Below, piece after piece: positions 31,020-39,479 of a DNA stretch of 39,597 nucleotides (positions are counted from its first letter, which is position 1; each line of letters starts with the position of its first letter). Position numbers and translations under genes: made by a program. Location of the stretch: contig NZ_VCKY01000087.1 of NCBI RefSeq assembly GCF_005889735.1, forward strand, positions 1 through 39,597, written 5' to 3'. The notes below the pieces were generated by a model. That model saw nothing but the letters and a program-made list of their open reading frames with translations. It had not been told where the DNA came from and searched no databases. The DNA comes from Nonomuraea turkmeniaca (GTDB taxonomy: Bacteria > Actinomycetota > Actinomycetes > Streptosporangiales > Streptosporangiaceae).

Positions 31020-33833
31020 TCAGAAGTGCTTGATCGGCTCTGGGGGCAGGGGGACGTCCTGGGCCAGGATCTGGTCCAGTTCCTCCTCGGTGAGGAGGTG
31101 GACGTCGCGCAGCGTCCGCGCCGACCGGTGCCAGCACTCGCGGGCTTCGGCGTGCCTGCCCAGGTCGTTCAGGGTGTCGCCGAGTCCCCACAGGGAGGTG
31201 GCTTCCACCGCGCGGTGGCCTGCTGCGCGCTGGAGTTCGACGGCCCTCCGGTAGAGGGGCTCGGCTTCGGCGTGCCGGCCCGCGCGCCGGTAGGCCTCCG
31301 CCAGTGTGTCGCACGTCGCGCCCTCGCTGTGGGGACTGTCGAAGTCCGACCAGATCTCCAGGCTCTTGCGGCCGGCGTCGATCGCGTCGTCCAGGCGACC
31401 CATCTTGATCGATATCGCGGCCCGGCCGTTGAGCATGACCGCCTCGTAATCGCGCAGGCCGCTCTCCCGGGCTGCTGCCAACGCCTTGTCCTGGGTGGCC
31501 AGCGCTTCGTCGAAGCGGCTCAGCTTGCCGTACGTCGTGCCGAGGTTGTGCAGCGGGCCGACGGCCCGCGAGGGCAGCCCCGCCCGTTCCCAGCACAGGA
31601 CGGCCTGTTCGAGGTGAGCGACCGCTGACTCGAAGCGGCCCTGGTTCTTGTGGATGCAGCCCAGGTAGTTGTGCCCGCTGGCCTGACCCGCCCAGTCGCC
31701 GGCACGGGCGGCAATATCCAGCGCGTGGCGTTGGATCTCGATCAGATCGCCGAGCCAACCTCGGTGGCTGAACGGCGCGTTGACACAGGCGGCCAGGCCT
31801 GCGGCGGTTCCGAGATCGTCGGCCTGCCGGACCGCGGCGACGAGGTTGTCGCGCTCGGTTTCGGTCCAGGTGATGGCCTCCTGAGGGGTGTTCAGGCGGA
31901 GGCCGGGTTGGTCGGCTTGGAGGTTGGCCACGTTGACCGAGGTCGGGTTGAGCAGAAGGCTGGCTGTTCTGGCGGTGGCCAGATAGTGGTGCAGCGCCCG
32001 GTGGGTGGCGGCGCGGCGCTCAGGTGCCGGAATTTCCCGGGTTGCCCGCTCTCGTGCGTACAGCCGGACCAGGTCGTGCATCCGGTAGCGGCCAGGACCG
32101 GCCGGCTCCAGCAGGCGCGCCTCGAGCAGATGGTCGAGCGCCGCCTCCACGGCGTGCGCGGGCCGGTCGGCCAGGGCGGCGGCCGCCGCCGGGGTGTGCT
32201 CGGGCGTGTCCAGGAGGCCGAGGAGGTCGAACATCTCGGTCGCGTCCTGGCCCGACGGCTCCTCGCGCAGGTGGTGCAGGCTGACGGCCATGCTGGCGCG
32301 CACGGCCAGGTCGTCGTATTCCAGCGTGTCCAGGCGGCGCGTGGCGTCGGTGAGCCGGTCGGCGAGGTAGGACAGCGTCCAGTCCGGGCGGGCGGCCAGA
32401 CGCGCCGCCGCGATCCGCAGGGCCAGCGGGAGGCCCCCGCACATCCGGACGATCCGCGCGGCGGCCTCCGGCTCGGCATGCACCCGGGCAGGACCGGCGA
32501 TCCGGGCCAACAGCGTGGTGGAGTCGGCCGGGTCGAGCTCGGCCAGGTGCAGATGGTGCACGCCGTCGAGCGAGTTGAGCGCCTGCCGGCTAGTGATGAT
32601 CACCACGCATCCCGCCCCAGCGGGCAGGAGGGGGCGGACCTGGCCGGCGTTCAGGGCATTGTCGAGGAGGATCAGCAGCCTGCGCGCGGCGGTGAGCGAG
32701 CGGTAGCGCGCCGCGGCCTCGCCCGTCGCGGTGGGTACGGCGGAGCCGTCCAGCCCCAGCGAGCGCAGCAGCCGGCCCAGCGCTTCCAGCGGCTCCAGCG
32801 GCTTCAGCCCGGCGGTCGCTCCGCGCAGGTCGACGTAGAGGACCCCGTCGGTGAAGCGGCCGGCCTCGGCGTGGGCGGCGTGCGCCGCCAGCGCCGACTT
32901 GCCGATCCCGCCCGGCCCGTCGATCGCCGCGATCGTCGGCGCGCCCGGCGTGGTCTCGGTGAGCACCTTGCCGAGCCAGGCCAACTTGAGGTCGCGTGCG
33001 GTGAAGGCCCCGGCGGAGGCCGGCAACTCGGACACCACGGGAGCCACGCCCGGCGCGGTCCGCCGGGGCGGGGCGGAGAGGTCGAGGACCGGGTCCCCGA
33101 CCAGCACCGCCTGCGCCAGGCGCCGTAGCGCGACGCCTGGCTCGATGCCGAGCTCCTCGATCGTGACGCGGCGGGCGTCCTGGTAGACCGCCAGAGCGTC
33201 AGACGGCCGCGAGGCCCGGTACAGCGCGAGCATCAGCTGCGTGCGCGGGCGCTCTCGCAGCGGGTGTGCCTGGACGTGCCCGGCCAGCTCCGGAACCACG
33301 GCATGGTGGTCGCCCAAGGCCAGCCGCAGGTCGGTGTCGTCCTCGAAAGCGGACAGCCGCTCCTCGGCCAGACGCACCGACTCGATCCGCGCCCACTCCC
33401 CCTGCATCCCGGCCAGGGCCTCGCCCCGCCACAGACCCAGGGACTGGCGGAACAGCGCATGCGCAGCGGCGGTCTCACCACGTGCTCGTGCCGCACGGGC
33501 GTCGCGCACCAGGCGGGTGAACCGGTGCGCGTCCACCTGCTCAACCGGCAGGTCCAGGCGGTAGCCACCGGGCACGGTCACGATGATCTCGCCGGCCAGG
33601 TGCGCCGCGAGGGCCTCGCGGAGCTTCGAAACCACGATATGCAGCTGCTTGGCCGCGCTCGCCACAAGGTTGTCGCCCCAAACGTCGGTCAGCAGCTGCT
33701 CGGCGGCCACTGGCCGGCCGGCACTCAGCGCCAGCCGGACCAACAGGCTGATCCGCCGGCTGCCGGCCAGCCGGAGCGGTGTACCGTCCGCGGAGACCTT
33801 CCACGGGCCCAAGATCCTTATGTCCAGTCCCAT
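31020..33833 (-). CDS. AfsR/SARP-type regulator with NB-ARC and TPR domains (copy 2)
   Basis: The 937-residue protein has the same domain order as its neighbour: winged helix (LDIRILGPWKVSADGTPLRL, SRRISLLVRLALSAGRPVAA), BTAD (AHPLRERPRTQLMLALYRAS), NB-ARC (IDGPGGIGKSALAAHAAH near residue 305, LLILLDNALN, GLPLALRIAAARLA) and TPR helices (LDIAARAGDWAGQASGHNYL, GPLHNLGTTYGKLSRFDEAL). Matching segments between the two, such as HLREEPSG and GLLDTP, show a tandem duplication with later divergence. It is transcribed first. ATG 33833 has no convincing Shine-Dalgarno; the adjacent sequence contains a GGAGCGCTCC palindrome. No biosynthetic gene cluster is in view, so the target genes are unknown. Confidence 0.95.
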   Translation of the reverse strand: MGLDIRILGPWKVSADGTPLRLAGSRRISLLVRLALSAGRPVAAEQLLTDVWGDNLVASAAKQLHIVVSKLREALAAHLAGEIIVTVPGGYRLDLPVEQVDAHRFTRLVRDARAARARGETAAAHALFRQSLGLWRGEALAGMQGEWARIESVRLAEERLSAFEDDTDLRLALGDHHAVVPELAGHVQAHPLRERPRTQLMLALYRASRPSDALAVYQDARRVTIEELGIEPGVALRRLAQAVLVGDPVLDLSAPPRRTAPGVAPVVSELPASAGAFTARDLKLAWLGKVLTETTPGAPTIAAIDGPGGIGKSALAAHAAHAEAGRFTDGVLYVDLRGATAGLKPLEPLEALGRLLRSLGLDGSAVPTATGEAAARYRSLTAARRLLILLDNALNAGQVRPLLPAGAGCVVIITSRQALNSLDGVHHLHLAELDPADSTTLLARIAGPARVHAEPEAAARIVRMCGGLPLALRIAAARLAARPDWTLSYLADRLTDATRRLDTLEYDDLAVRASMAVSLHHLREEPSGQDATEMFDLLGLLDTPEHTPAAAAALADRPAHAVEAALDHLLEARLLEPAGPGRYRMHDLVRLYARERATREIPAPERRAATHRALHHYLATARTASLLLNPTSVNVANLQADQPGLRLNTPQEAITWTETERDNLVAAVRQADDLGTAAGLAACVNAPFSHRGWLGDLIEIQRHALDIAARAGDWAGQASGHNYLGCIHKNQGRFESAVAHLEQAVLCWERAGLPSRAVGPLHNLGTTYGKLSRFDEALATQDKALAAARESGLRDYEAVMLNGRAAISIKMGRLDDAIDAGRKSLEIWSDFDSPHSEGATCDTLAEAYRRAGRHAEAEPLYRRAVELQRAAGHRAVEATSLWGLGDTLNDLGRHAEARECWHRSARTLRDVHLLTEEELDQILAQDVPLPPEPIKHF

Positions 33834-33836
33834 GAG

Positions 33837-33848
33837 AGGAGCGCTCCC
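33837..33848. promoter_or_regulatory. CebR-like palindrome in the leader of SARP copy 2
   Basis: AGGAGCGCTCCC lies 3-15 bases upstream of the start codon at 33833. The LacI-family cellobiose regulator site is TGGGAGCGCTCCCA, matching 12 core positions except one base. A single short palindrome in GC-rich DNA can arise by chance. Confidence 0.3.
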
Positions 33849-34168
33849 CTCTGTCTGTCGATACGTACAGGGCTGCCCGGTTCTGTGGCACCGATCCTAG
33901 AGTGGGGCAACGTCCTTCCGGTGAGAGTCCGCTCGAGGTCCATCGCGGTCCCAGCTCGGCGCCAAGGACCCGCGCCGCCACCGTCTACGACCGGGGCATC
34001 CTCGGCTGACCGCTCCGACGGTACGAGCGCCATGTGCGGCAAGGAGTCGCACGCAGCGGCCTTCCAAAGGCTGGCCCGCCCGCAGAAGGGCATTCCCGGA
34101 GATTGCAACTTAGGCAGCCTTACCTTGCCCTGCAAAGGCGGATAGCCGGACGCGCCTCCCGACGCGAT

Positions 34169-34489
34169 ATGCAGCGCGAGGGCTTCACCATCGGCGTCGT
34201 GCACACCCACGCCGCCCAGGCCCGCACCTTCCTCGACGACCTCGTCATCTGGCGCACCGCCCCGCCCAGCCTCGGCGACATTCCCATCACCGTCATCTCC
34301 GGGGGCCGCGCCGGAGACGGCATGCCCACCCGGCTCCGCGCCCAGGCCAACGCCTCCCACGCCCACCGCGCCAGGCAGTCCGTGAACGGACGCCACGTCA
34401 TTGCTGAACACTCCGGCCACTACATTCCGCTCACCGAACCCGGCGTCATCATCGAGGAGATCAACCGCCTCGCCCTGATCACGGGTTGA
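34169..34489 (+). pseudogene. alpha/beta-hydrolase, C-terminal remnant
   Basis: The frame ends in LGDIPITVISGGRAGDGMPT, HAHRARQSVNGRHVIAEHSG, HYIPLTEPGVIIEEINRL, the C-terminal third of an alpha/beta-hydrolase, with the catalytic His in the SGHYIP segment. The N-terminal two thirds with the nucleophile elbow are missing; upstream sequence is unrelated and rich in stop codons in this frame. The in-frame ATG at 34169 is nominal. It is a truncated gene, next to the start of SARP copy 2. An alternative, a functional short protein, is unlikely without the nucleophile. Confidence 0.78.
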
Positions 34490-34789
34490 CGTGCAGGACG
34501 GCGCTCCTCCGGCCGGGGAACCGCGGCGCCCTTGGCCAAGGGCGAGCGCGCTTGATGTCAAGCGAACTAGCTGGTCAGCCGCTTGAAGGTCGTCAGCCAT
34601 GTAAGGCAAGTGGGTTGGCCGTCACTGCCGCGCCGGTGGATCGTCGAGAGCTCCATGTCCGGCCGGCTGGTGCCGCGCTCCGTACCGGTGGCAACGTCCT
34701 GGAGGCCGGCCAGATGCGCGTCGACGCCACGGGCGCGGGCCAGTGCGGCAGCCCCGGGCGAGGGTCCCGTGTTCTATGATCATGGACGC
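34490..34789. other. non-coding gap before the GNAT gene
   Basis: Nothing recognisable was seen apart from a possible -10 hexamer TATGAT at 34775-34780, ten bases before the GNAT start codon, which suggests a very short or absent leader. Confidence 0.5.
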
Positions 34790-35350
34790 ATGAGCCAATT
34801 GCGCACGCTCTCTGCGACGGAAGTCCCTTCGGAACGACTCCTGCTTCGCAAAGCGCACGATGCCGACCGTGAAGGATTCATCGAGCTCATGACCGATCCC
34901 GAGGTTCGGAAATATCTCGGTGGTCCCCGGCCTCGGAGTGGCGTCGAGCAGCACTTCGATGCAGTCGGAACCGCCAACGCGACATCCAGACCTGGCACTT
35001 ATGTCATCGCGGACAACACGACGAACCGACTTATCGGAACCTTGGTGCTCGACCGCCGGCCGACCGATCGCCCCGGTCATGTCACCGAGGATGGCGAGGA
35101 ACTGGAACTGTCCTATGTACTGCGGCGCAGTGCATGGGGCGCGGGGTTCGCATTCGAGGCCGCAACGGCCGCGTTGCGCGCTGCGGCTGACGAACTCCCC
35201 GACCAGCCGGTCTTGGTCGTGACCCAGACCGCGAACAAGCGATCTCTGAAACTCGCCGCCCGCCTCGGCTTCCGCCCCATCAGCACGTTCGAGGAGTTCG
35301 GCGCTGAGCAGACGCTCTGCACGGCTCCCCTGTCCATGTTCAACATCTGA
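34790..35350 (+). CDS. GNAT-family N-acetyltransferase
   Basis: From ATG 34790 the protein has 186 residues: TERLLLR-like SERLLLRKAHDADREGFIEL, MTDPEVRKYLGGPR, RLIGTLVLDRRP, ELELSYVLRRSAWGAGFAFE (the acetyl-CoA-binding Q/RxxGxG/A region in the form RSAWGAGFA) and the C-terminal NKRSLKLAARLGFRPISTFE. This is the RimJ/RimL-type GNAT architecture acetylating amines, substrate unknown. The frame is open to 34583 but a TATGAT hexamer ten bases upstream of 34790 and the conserved start favour the shorter form. It is a single-gene unit. Confidence 0.9.
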   Translation: MSQLRTLSATEVPSERLLLRKAHDADREGFIELMTDPEVRKYLGGPRPRSGVEQHFDAVGTANATSRPGTYVIADNTTNRLIGTLVLDRRPTDRPGHVTEDGEELELSYVLRRSAWGAGFAFEAATAALRAAADELPDQPVLVVTQTANKRSLKLAARLGFRPISTFEEFGAEQTLCTAPLSMFNI

Positions 35351-35491
35351 TCTCAGTAACCGACACAGCGGCCCTCAGACCAGGAGACCCAGGCGACGCC
35401 GGCTCCAGCACATCGCCAGGTGCGGTCACTTCTCGCGACCAAGACCGGCCGCTACGGATGCGGCGGAACGGGAGGACCTGCGACCGTCGGA

Positions 35492-35812
35492 TCAGGAGTC
35501 GGCCGGGCGTTGCAGGTCGTGGTCGGAGAAGATGGCGATCAGCAGGCGGATGGGCAGTCCGGCCTCCGTGGGGTAGCGGAAGTGCTGGTCGAGATCGAGC
35601 TTGTAGCGGTTGCGCCGGCCGATCCGTTCGCGGGTCAGATAGCCGGCTTGGTGCAGGTCGGCGACGATGGTCTGCACGGCACGTTCGGTGATGCCGATGC
35701 TGGCGGCGATGTCGCGCAGCCGTATGTCGGGGTCGCGGGCGATCTCCACCAGCACGCGGGCATGGTGGGTGAGGAAGGTCCAGGTGGCGGGATGATCGTC
35801 GGATGCGGTCAC
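35492..35812 (-). CDS. winged-helix transcriptional regulator (MarR/ArsR-like)
   Basis: With GTG 35812 (GAAGGCGAAG upstream) the protein has 106 residues; an ATG at 35851 would add 13. The winged helix is clear: TFLTHHARVLVEIARDPDIR, LRDIAASIGITERAVQTIVA, DLHQAGYLTRERIGRRNRYK. The tail HFRYPTEAGLPIRLLIAIFS is hydrophobic and conserved in a common actinobacterial family of about 110 residues. No ligand motif, target operator or neighbour in the same direction gives a function. Whether it dimerises through the C-terminal helix is inference. Confidence 0.82.
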   Translation of the reverse strand: MTASDDHPATWTFLTHHARVLVEIARDPDIRLRDIAASIGITERAVQTIVADLHQAGYLTRERIGRRNRYKLDLDQHFRYPTEAGLPIRLLIAIFSDHDLQRPADS

Positions 35813-35906
35813 GGTTGTCTTCGCCTTCTCCGCCGGCCTCCCAGCTCTCAAAGGGGCAGGCGAACGTCTTTGCCTGAAGATCCTATGGCGAATCCTCTTT
35901 CCGGTA

Positions 35907-36300
35907 TCACGCTTCGGTCATGGTCTGATCGTAGCGGCCGGCGTCGCACCGCACTCCCGAGTGGCCCACCTGCTGAAGGCGATCATGCATGAGGATGCGG
36001 CCGTGGTGCTCCCTGTCAGGGGGAGGGCTCGAGGGCGGAGACGTCGTGGCCGTCGGCGAGGATGGCACGGTACGGTCGGCGTCAGTGAGCAGGCTGCCGT
36101 TGAGTGCCCGGCAGACGAGGTCGTCCACCTGGCCATGCCGGACTGCCAGAATCCATCGGGGTCCTTGGCGGCCAACGTTGGTCACCGCATCGTTGACCGC
36201 CAGCACCAGGTCATCCTGCTGCTCCGGCGCCGGCCCGGCTCGGCGCGTGCCGGTACGCCAGCTCCAGCAGCCCTGACGGATCACGGCTGATCGGCCAGCG
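35907..36300 (-). pseudogene. anti-sigma-factor / RsbW-like HATPase remnant
   Basis: On the minus strand APEQQDDLVLAVNDAVTN (about 36230-36177) matches the N box of RsbW/SpoIIAB-type Ser kinases, and the preceding frame SGLLELAYRHAPSRAG (36290-36238) is the helix before it, one frame off. After the N box the conserved G1 (DxGxG) and G2 regions are not found; instead there is a diverged stretch ending DADRTVPSSP and a tail LMHDRLQQVGHSGVRCDAGR, with breaks between frames. The gene is dead by at least one frameshift and a deletion. It lies 1.5 kb from a STAS anti-sigma antagonist gene (37818). Confidence 0.72.
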
Positions 36301-36487
36301 GGCCGCGTCGTCGGGGGAAGAAGTGGGCATCGGGCACACCTACCCCGACCGGTGCGGCCCGCGCCCAGATCCGGGCGGCTGTTGAAAGGCCCACCGTGCG
36401 GCTCCCGGCGTCCGGCGCCGGCGGCCCGGAAAGCGGCCTGCCGCATGGGAGAGCGCTGACTGACCGTGCTTGAACGCAGGAGGTCGG

Positions 36488-36570
36488 CTAGGCGAGGGCC
36501 TTCTCCAACTCTGCCTTGCTCATCTTCGAGCGCCCCTTGCGTACGACAACGCCCACCTCGCGTCACGAGT
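36488..36570 (-). pseudogene. short ORF tail, perhaps a Rho-N/SAP-like domain remnant
   Basis: The minus strand reads KGRSKMSKAELEKALA to a stop at 36488. The GRSKMSKAELEKAL pattern is the second helix of small Rho-N/ChaB-like domains, but the first helix and start are missing. It may be a remnant or chance; support is weak. Confidence 0.4.
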
Positions 36571-36574
36571 CGGA

Positions 36575-36955
36575 TCAGTCCGAGGTCAGGGTGTCGATGA
36601 GGTCTCCGACGGTGGTGTCGGGCAGCGCCTTGGTCACTTCGGCGAGCGCGACGATGCCGACGAGGGCGTGACCGTCGATGACGGGCAGTCGGCGTACCTT
36701 GTGCTGCGCCATGGTCTGCAGGATCTCGCGGGCGTCGTCGTCGGCGCCGATGGTGACCGCTTCGCCCTGGGCCAGATCGCCTGCCAGGCAGGTTGCCGGA
36801 TCCTTGCCCTTGGCCAGCACCTTCACCACGATGTCGCGGTCGGTGAGCATGCCCTTGAGCCGATTGTCGGCACCGCAGATGGGAAGGGAGCCGACGTCGA
36901 GGCTCGCCATCTTCGCGGCTGCCCTTAACACGGACTCAGCAGTCAGCGGTCCCAC
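36575..36955 (-). CDS. CBS-domain pair protein, shortened at the N terminus
   Basis: GTG 36955 starts a 126-residue protein with two CBS motifs: KMASLDVGSLPICGADNRLK, GMLTDRDIVVKVLAKGKDPA, then AREILQTMAQHKVRRLPVID and GHALVGIVALAEVTKALPDT. Such proteins bind adenine nucleotides or S-adenosyl ligands and act as energy-sensing modules; actinobacteria carry many. Compared with relatives (about 138-140 residues, starting MTTARDIMH) the first beta strand and helix start are missing. The shortened start lies inside the 3' end of the upstream gene, 13 bases before its stop, as if a deletion joined the two. Function may be altered. Confidence 0.8.
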   Translation of the reverse strand: MGPLTAESVLRAAAKMASLDVGSLPICGADNRLKGMLTDRDIVVKVLAKGKDPATCLAGDLAQGEAVTIGADDDAREILQTMAQHKVRRLPVIDGHALVGIVALAEVTKALPDTTVGDLIDTLTSD

Positions 36956-37308
36956 GGCGGGCTGTCGCCCATCTTCTTGTAGTAGCGGGCGAGGTGGGCC
37001 TTGACCCTGTCGACCTCGTCCGTCGGGATGTCGATGCCGCCACGAGCGCCCTGCATGATGGCGCCGGCGGCCATGATGGCCCGTGGCACGGCCTTGAGCC
37101 TGTTGTCGATGACGTCGGCGATCAGCAGCTTGTAACTGGTGAAGTTGTCGGGCTTGTCGCCGTCGTACCAGATGTGAGCGTCACGGTAGGCGGCGTCCGG
37201 CTCGTCCTCGGCGTCGGCCCAGTCGCGTACCCGCTTGTCGGCGGCGTCGCCGTCCCATGCGCGGTCCCGGTCGGCAAGCGGCAGATCCTGAAATCTCGTA
37301 ACAGTCAT
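36943..37308 (-). CDS. hypothetical protein of a conserved short family
   Basis: From ATG 37308 the protein has 121 residues (RFQDLPLADRDRAWDGDAAD, YKLLIADVIDNRLKAVPRAI, MAAGAIMQGARGGIDIPTDE, AHLARYYKKMGDSPPW). The pattern YKLPIADV...VPRAxxAAxxxxQGARGGVDIPxxxxxxVKxxLxRYYxKMGxxPPW recurs, from memory, in actinobacteria and as the N-terminal part of some phage-associated proteins, but I know no function. No membrane segment, signal or metal motif is seen. The 3' end overlaps the CBS-gene start by 13 bases, so both may be translated from one mRNA. Confidence 0.6.
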   Translation of the reverse strand: MTVTRFQDLPLADRDRAWDGDAADKRVRDWADAEDEPDAAYRDAHIWYDGDKPDNFTSYKLLIADVIDNRLKAVPRAIMAAGAIMQGARGGIDIPTDEVDRVKAHLARYYKKMGDSPPWDR

Positions 37309-37817
37309 GCCCTGCCGGCTACCCTGCCCGGCCATGACAAACGGGAGGCCAGGACCGGCCGCCTCGAGCCGGGGGCCGATCACCGATGCCCTCTTCGGCT
37401 TGCTTGAAGCCTCGCCGGGGACCGTCCCGCTCGATGCCGCCGCCACAGCCCAGGTGGTGGTGTCCCGAACGAGTTGAGCTTCGCCGCCGACCGGCACAAG
37501 GTTCTCGCGGCTCCGGTGCTACGAGCAGGGGCACGACCGGTCATACAAGACCGGCCGCGCAATGGCCTCCAACCTGTACGCCGTCGTCCAGCCCATACCG
37601 ACCCCTCCGGAGTAGCGCACATGCATCTCCTGTCCCGGGCAGACCGGTCGGCGGCGCCGGGACCTCGCAGGTGAGCACGGGCTGAATTCGGCCCGGTCAC
37701 CTGAAGACTCAAATCACCCTCTACGGCAATTCGGTCAGATGGTCACCGGCTACCGGGCTATTCTGGCTTGGCCTGTCGGCGAATGCCAGCGTCCGTATTC
37801 CTCGCGGAGAAGGTTCC
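37309..37817. other. non-coding gap upstream of the STAS gene
   Basis: About 500 bases hold no supported gene. ORFs on either strand have only Arg/Pro-rich shadow sequence. The last 100 bases have lower GC (around 37690-37780) and probably hold the promoter of the STAS gene, but no clear hexamers or sigma-B-type promoter were recognised. Confidence 0.45.
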
Positions 37818-38225
37818 ATGCCCTCGCTACGCATGCACTACCAGCACCACGTCGGCGTGACCGTGATCATGCTGGCAGGAGAGATCGACCTGGCCACCAC
37901 GCCTCAATTGCAGGACTTCATCTCTGAAGTCCGTCAGACGCCCGCCGACCACCTCGTCTTCGACATGACCGAGGTGACCTTCGTGGACAGCAGCGGCCTG
38001 CGCGTGTTGCTGGACTCCTTCACCTTCGCTCAGCAGCACGGCGGCGCCGTCCACCTGACCGCACTCCGCGGCTCGCCTGCCCGTCTCATCGAGATCACCA
38101 AGGTCGGGGAACACTTGCGCCTGCACACCAGTACCGAGATCGCTCTGGCGGCTATTTCGGCCATGCCGGACCTGCCCGCGCCTACTCGCGACACCTCCAG
38201 CGTCTCAGGCACCCGCTCTTCATGA
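37818..38225 (+). CDS. STAS-domain anti-sigma-factor antagonist
   Basis: The 135-residue protein is a SpoIIAA/RsbV-type STAS domain (residues about 5-110): VTVIMLAGEIDLATTPQLQD, HLVFDMTEVTFVDSSGLRVL with the conserved Ser of DSSGL that partner kinases phosphorylate, then GAVHLTALRGSPARLIEITK. A Ser/Thr-rich tail follows. Unphosphorylated, it should release a sigma factor from an RsbW-like anti-sigma kinase. The RsbW-like gene nearby (35907-36300) is a remnant, so the partner must be elsewhere. GGAGAAGG five bases before ATG 37818 supports the start. Confidence 0.92.
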   Translation: MPSLRMHYQHHVGVTVIMLAGEIDLATTPQLQDFISEVRQTPADHLVFDMTEVTFVDSSGLRVLLDSFTFAQQHGGAVHLTALRGSPARLIEITKVGEHLRLHTSTEIALAAISAMPDLPAPTRDTSSVSGTRSS

Positions 38226-38411
38226 CTTGTGCGCACATTTAGGCCCACATCACATGCCTGTTCACTGATACGCAAAGGCTGCCTCGCCCGCCCCTGAAGC
38301 GATCAGGAGTAAGCATCGTCGCTGTCCATGCACAGCAGCGCGAACGAATTCACCGGGGCGTGTTCGTCGCGGCAACCGGCGTACGTTGCCGCGCTCACGT
38401 GTCGGAGGCCT

Positions 38412-39371
38412 TCACCCTGTAGGCGAATAGATGACGTCCTCGCGGGAGCGCAGCCTGTCCAGGAGGACGCCCTCGCGCAATGCCCAGGGGCAGATCCGTA
38501 GGCATGCCAGGCCCAGGGCGGCCATTGTGGCGTCGGCGACGATCGCGCCGGCCAGGATCTGCCTGGCGCGGGGAGCCGATACTCCGGGAAGCCGGGCACG
38601 TTGCGCGGGTGTCTTGCCGGCCAGGAGTGCGATGGCTGCGCGAAGGTCGTCCCGGCGCAGCGTACGCGCGGTATACGGTCCGCTCTTGGCCTTCGGCGCG
38701 CCGCAGAGCCGGGCGAGTTGGTAGAAGGTCCTGGACGTGGCCACCGCGGTGCCCGGGCGGGCGCGGTAGCGGGCGGAGACCTCGGCGACAGCCTCGGCCA
38801 GCACCGACTCGACGTGTTCGCGCAGGCGCTGGAAATGTTTCTTCTTGACGTGGTCCGGGTCCGGCAGGCAGTGGCGGGTCAGCCGTCCGGCTCCGAGAGG
38901 CAGGGACAGTGCCACGCAGGGATCCTCGCAGGTCCCGTAGGCGATCTCCATGGATCCGCCACCGATGTCGGCCAGCAGAATGGGCCCGGCGGACCAGCCG
39001 TACCACCGCCGTACGGCCAGGAAGGTGAGCCGCGCCTCCTGCACGGCGTCCATGAACCCCACGCGCACACCGGTGACCGACCGTATCTCCGCAAGAATGA
39101 GATCCCGGTTGGCGGCATCCCGCACGGCCGCGGTGACGAACGGGACGAACTCATGGGCCCGGTGAAGCGCGGCCGCGGCGGCAGCCGCACCGACGGAGCC
39201 GGTCAGCCGGTCGATCGCCGACCGCCCGATGACCCCCCGCCGATCGGTGTCCTCCGTCACGAGTACTTGACGCTTCAGCGTGGAAACATGTTGCGGCGGA
39301 CATCCCGGATCGAGGTCGGCGATACAGAGGTGAGCTGTGTTGGAGCCGATGTCGAGTACGGCCAGACGCAT
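38412..39371 (-). CDS. Ppx/GppA-type phosphatase
   Basis: From ATG 39371 the protein has 319 residues of the exopolyphosphatase/guanosine pentaphosphatase family (ASKHA fold): MRLAVLDIGSNTAHLCIADL, AAVRDAANRDLILAEIRSVT, VQEARLTFLAVRR, and the phosphate-binding loop LLADIGGGSMEIAYG near residue 135. The C terminus has VDATMAALG-like IVADATMAALGLACLRICPW and GVLLDRLRSRED. The length fits actinobacterial Ppx proteins (about 310-330). An in-frame TTG at 39395 has a better Shine-Dalgarno (GAGGAG, eight bases) and would add eight residues; the ATG start was kept because relatives start at MRLxVLDIGSN. It acts on polyphosphate or pppGpp in the cytoplasm. Confidence 0.88.
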   Translation of the reverse strand: MRLAVLDIGSNTAHLCIADLDPGCPPQHVSTLKRQVLVTEDTDRRGVIGRSAIDRLTGSVGAAAAAAALHRAHEFVPFVTAAVRDAANRDLILAEIRSVTGVRVGFMDAVQEARLTFLAVRRWYGWSAGPILLADIGGGSMEIAYGTCEDPCVALSLPLGAGRLTRHCLPDPDHVKKKHFQRLREHVESVLAEAVAEVSARYRARPGTAVATSRTFYQLARLCGAPKAKSGPYTARTLRRDDLRAAIALLAGKTPAQRARLPGVSAPRARQILAGAIVADATMAALGLACLRICPWALREGVLLDRLRSREDVIYSPTG

Positions 39372-39479
39372 GGCCGGAGATCTACCCTTCGGCAAAGTGA
39401 TGACTCCTCGGCCCTTCCTCGCGTCACCCGAGGCGGACCGGCCCGGCGCCGGCCCCCGAGCCCCATCATCGCGGCGTGG

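Noticed and set aside
28197..33833. SARP pair as cluster-situated regulators of a biosynthetic gene cluster in the window
   Set aside because: No polyketide, peptide synthetase, terpene or RiPP gene was seen between 27 and 40 kb; flanking genes are unrelated.
34110..34126. Iron-box-like sequence (minus-strand AGGTAAGGCTGCCTAA) upstream of the alpha/beta-hydrolase remnant
   Set aside because: It matches an IdeR/DmdR box only if one base is deleted from the palindrome; no siderophore or iron gene lies near.
36943..37308. Phage capsid-protease or prophage remnant
   Set aside because: The motif is only faintly remembered from phage-associated proteins; no other phage gene, integrase or attachment site is present.
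37690..37800. Sigma-B-type promoter in front of the STAS gene
   Set aside because: GGGCTAT is near but the spacing and the -35 element do not match the consensus well enough.
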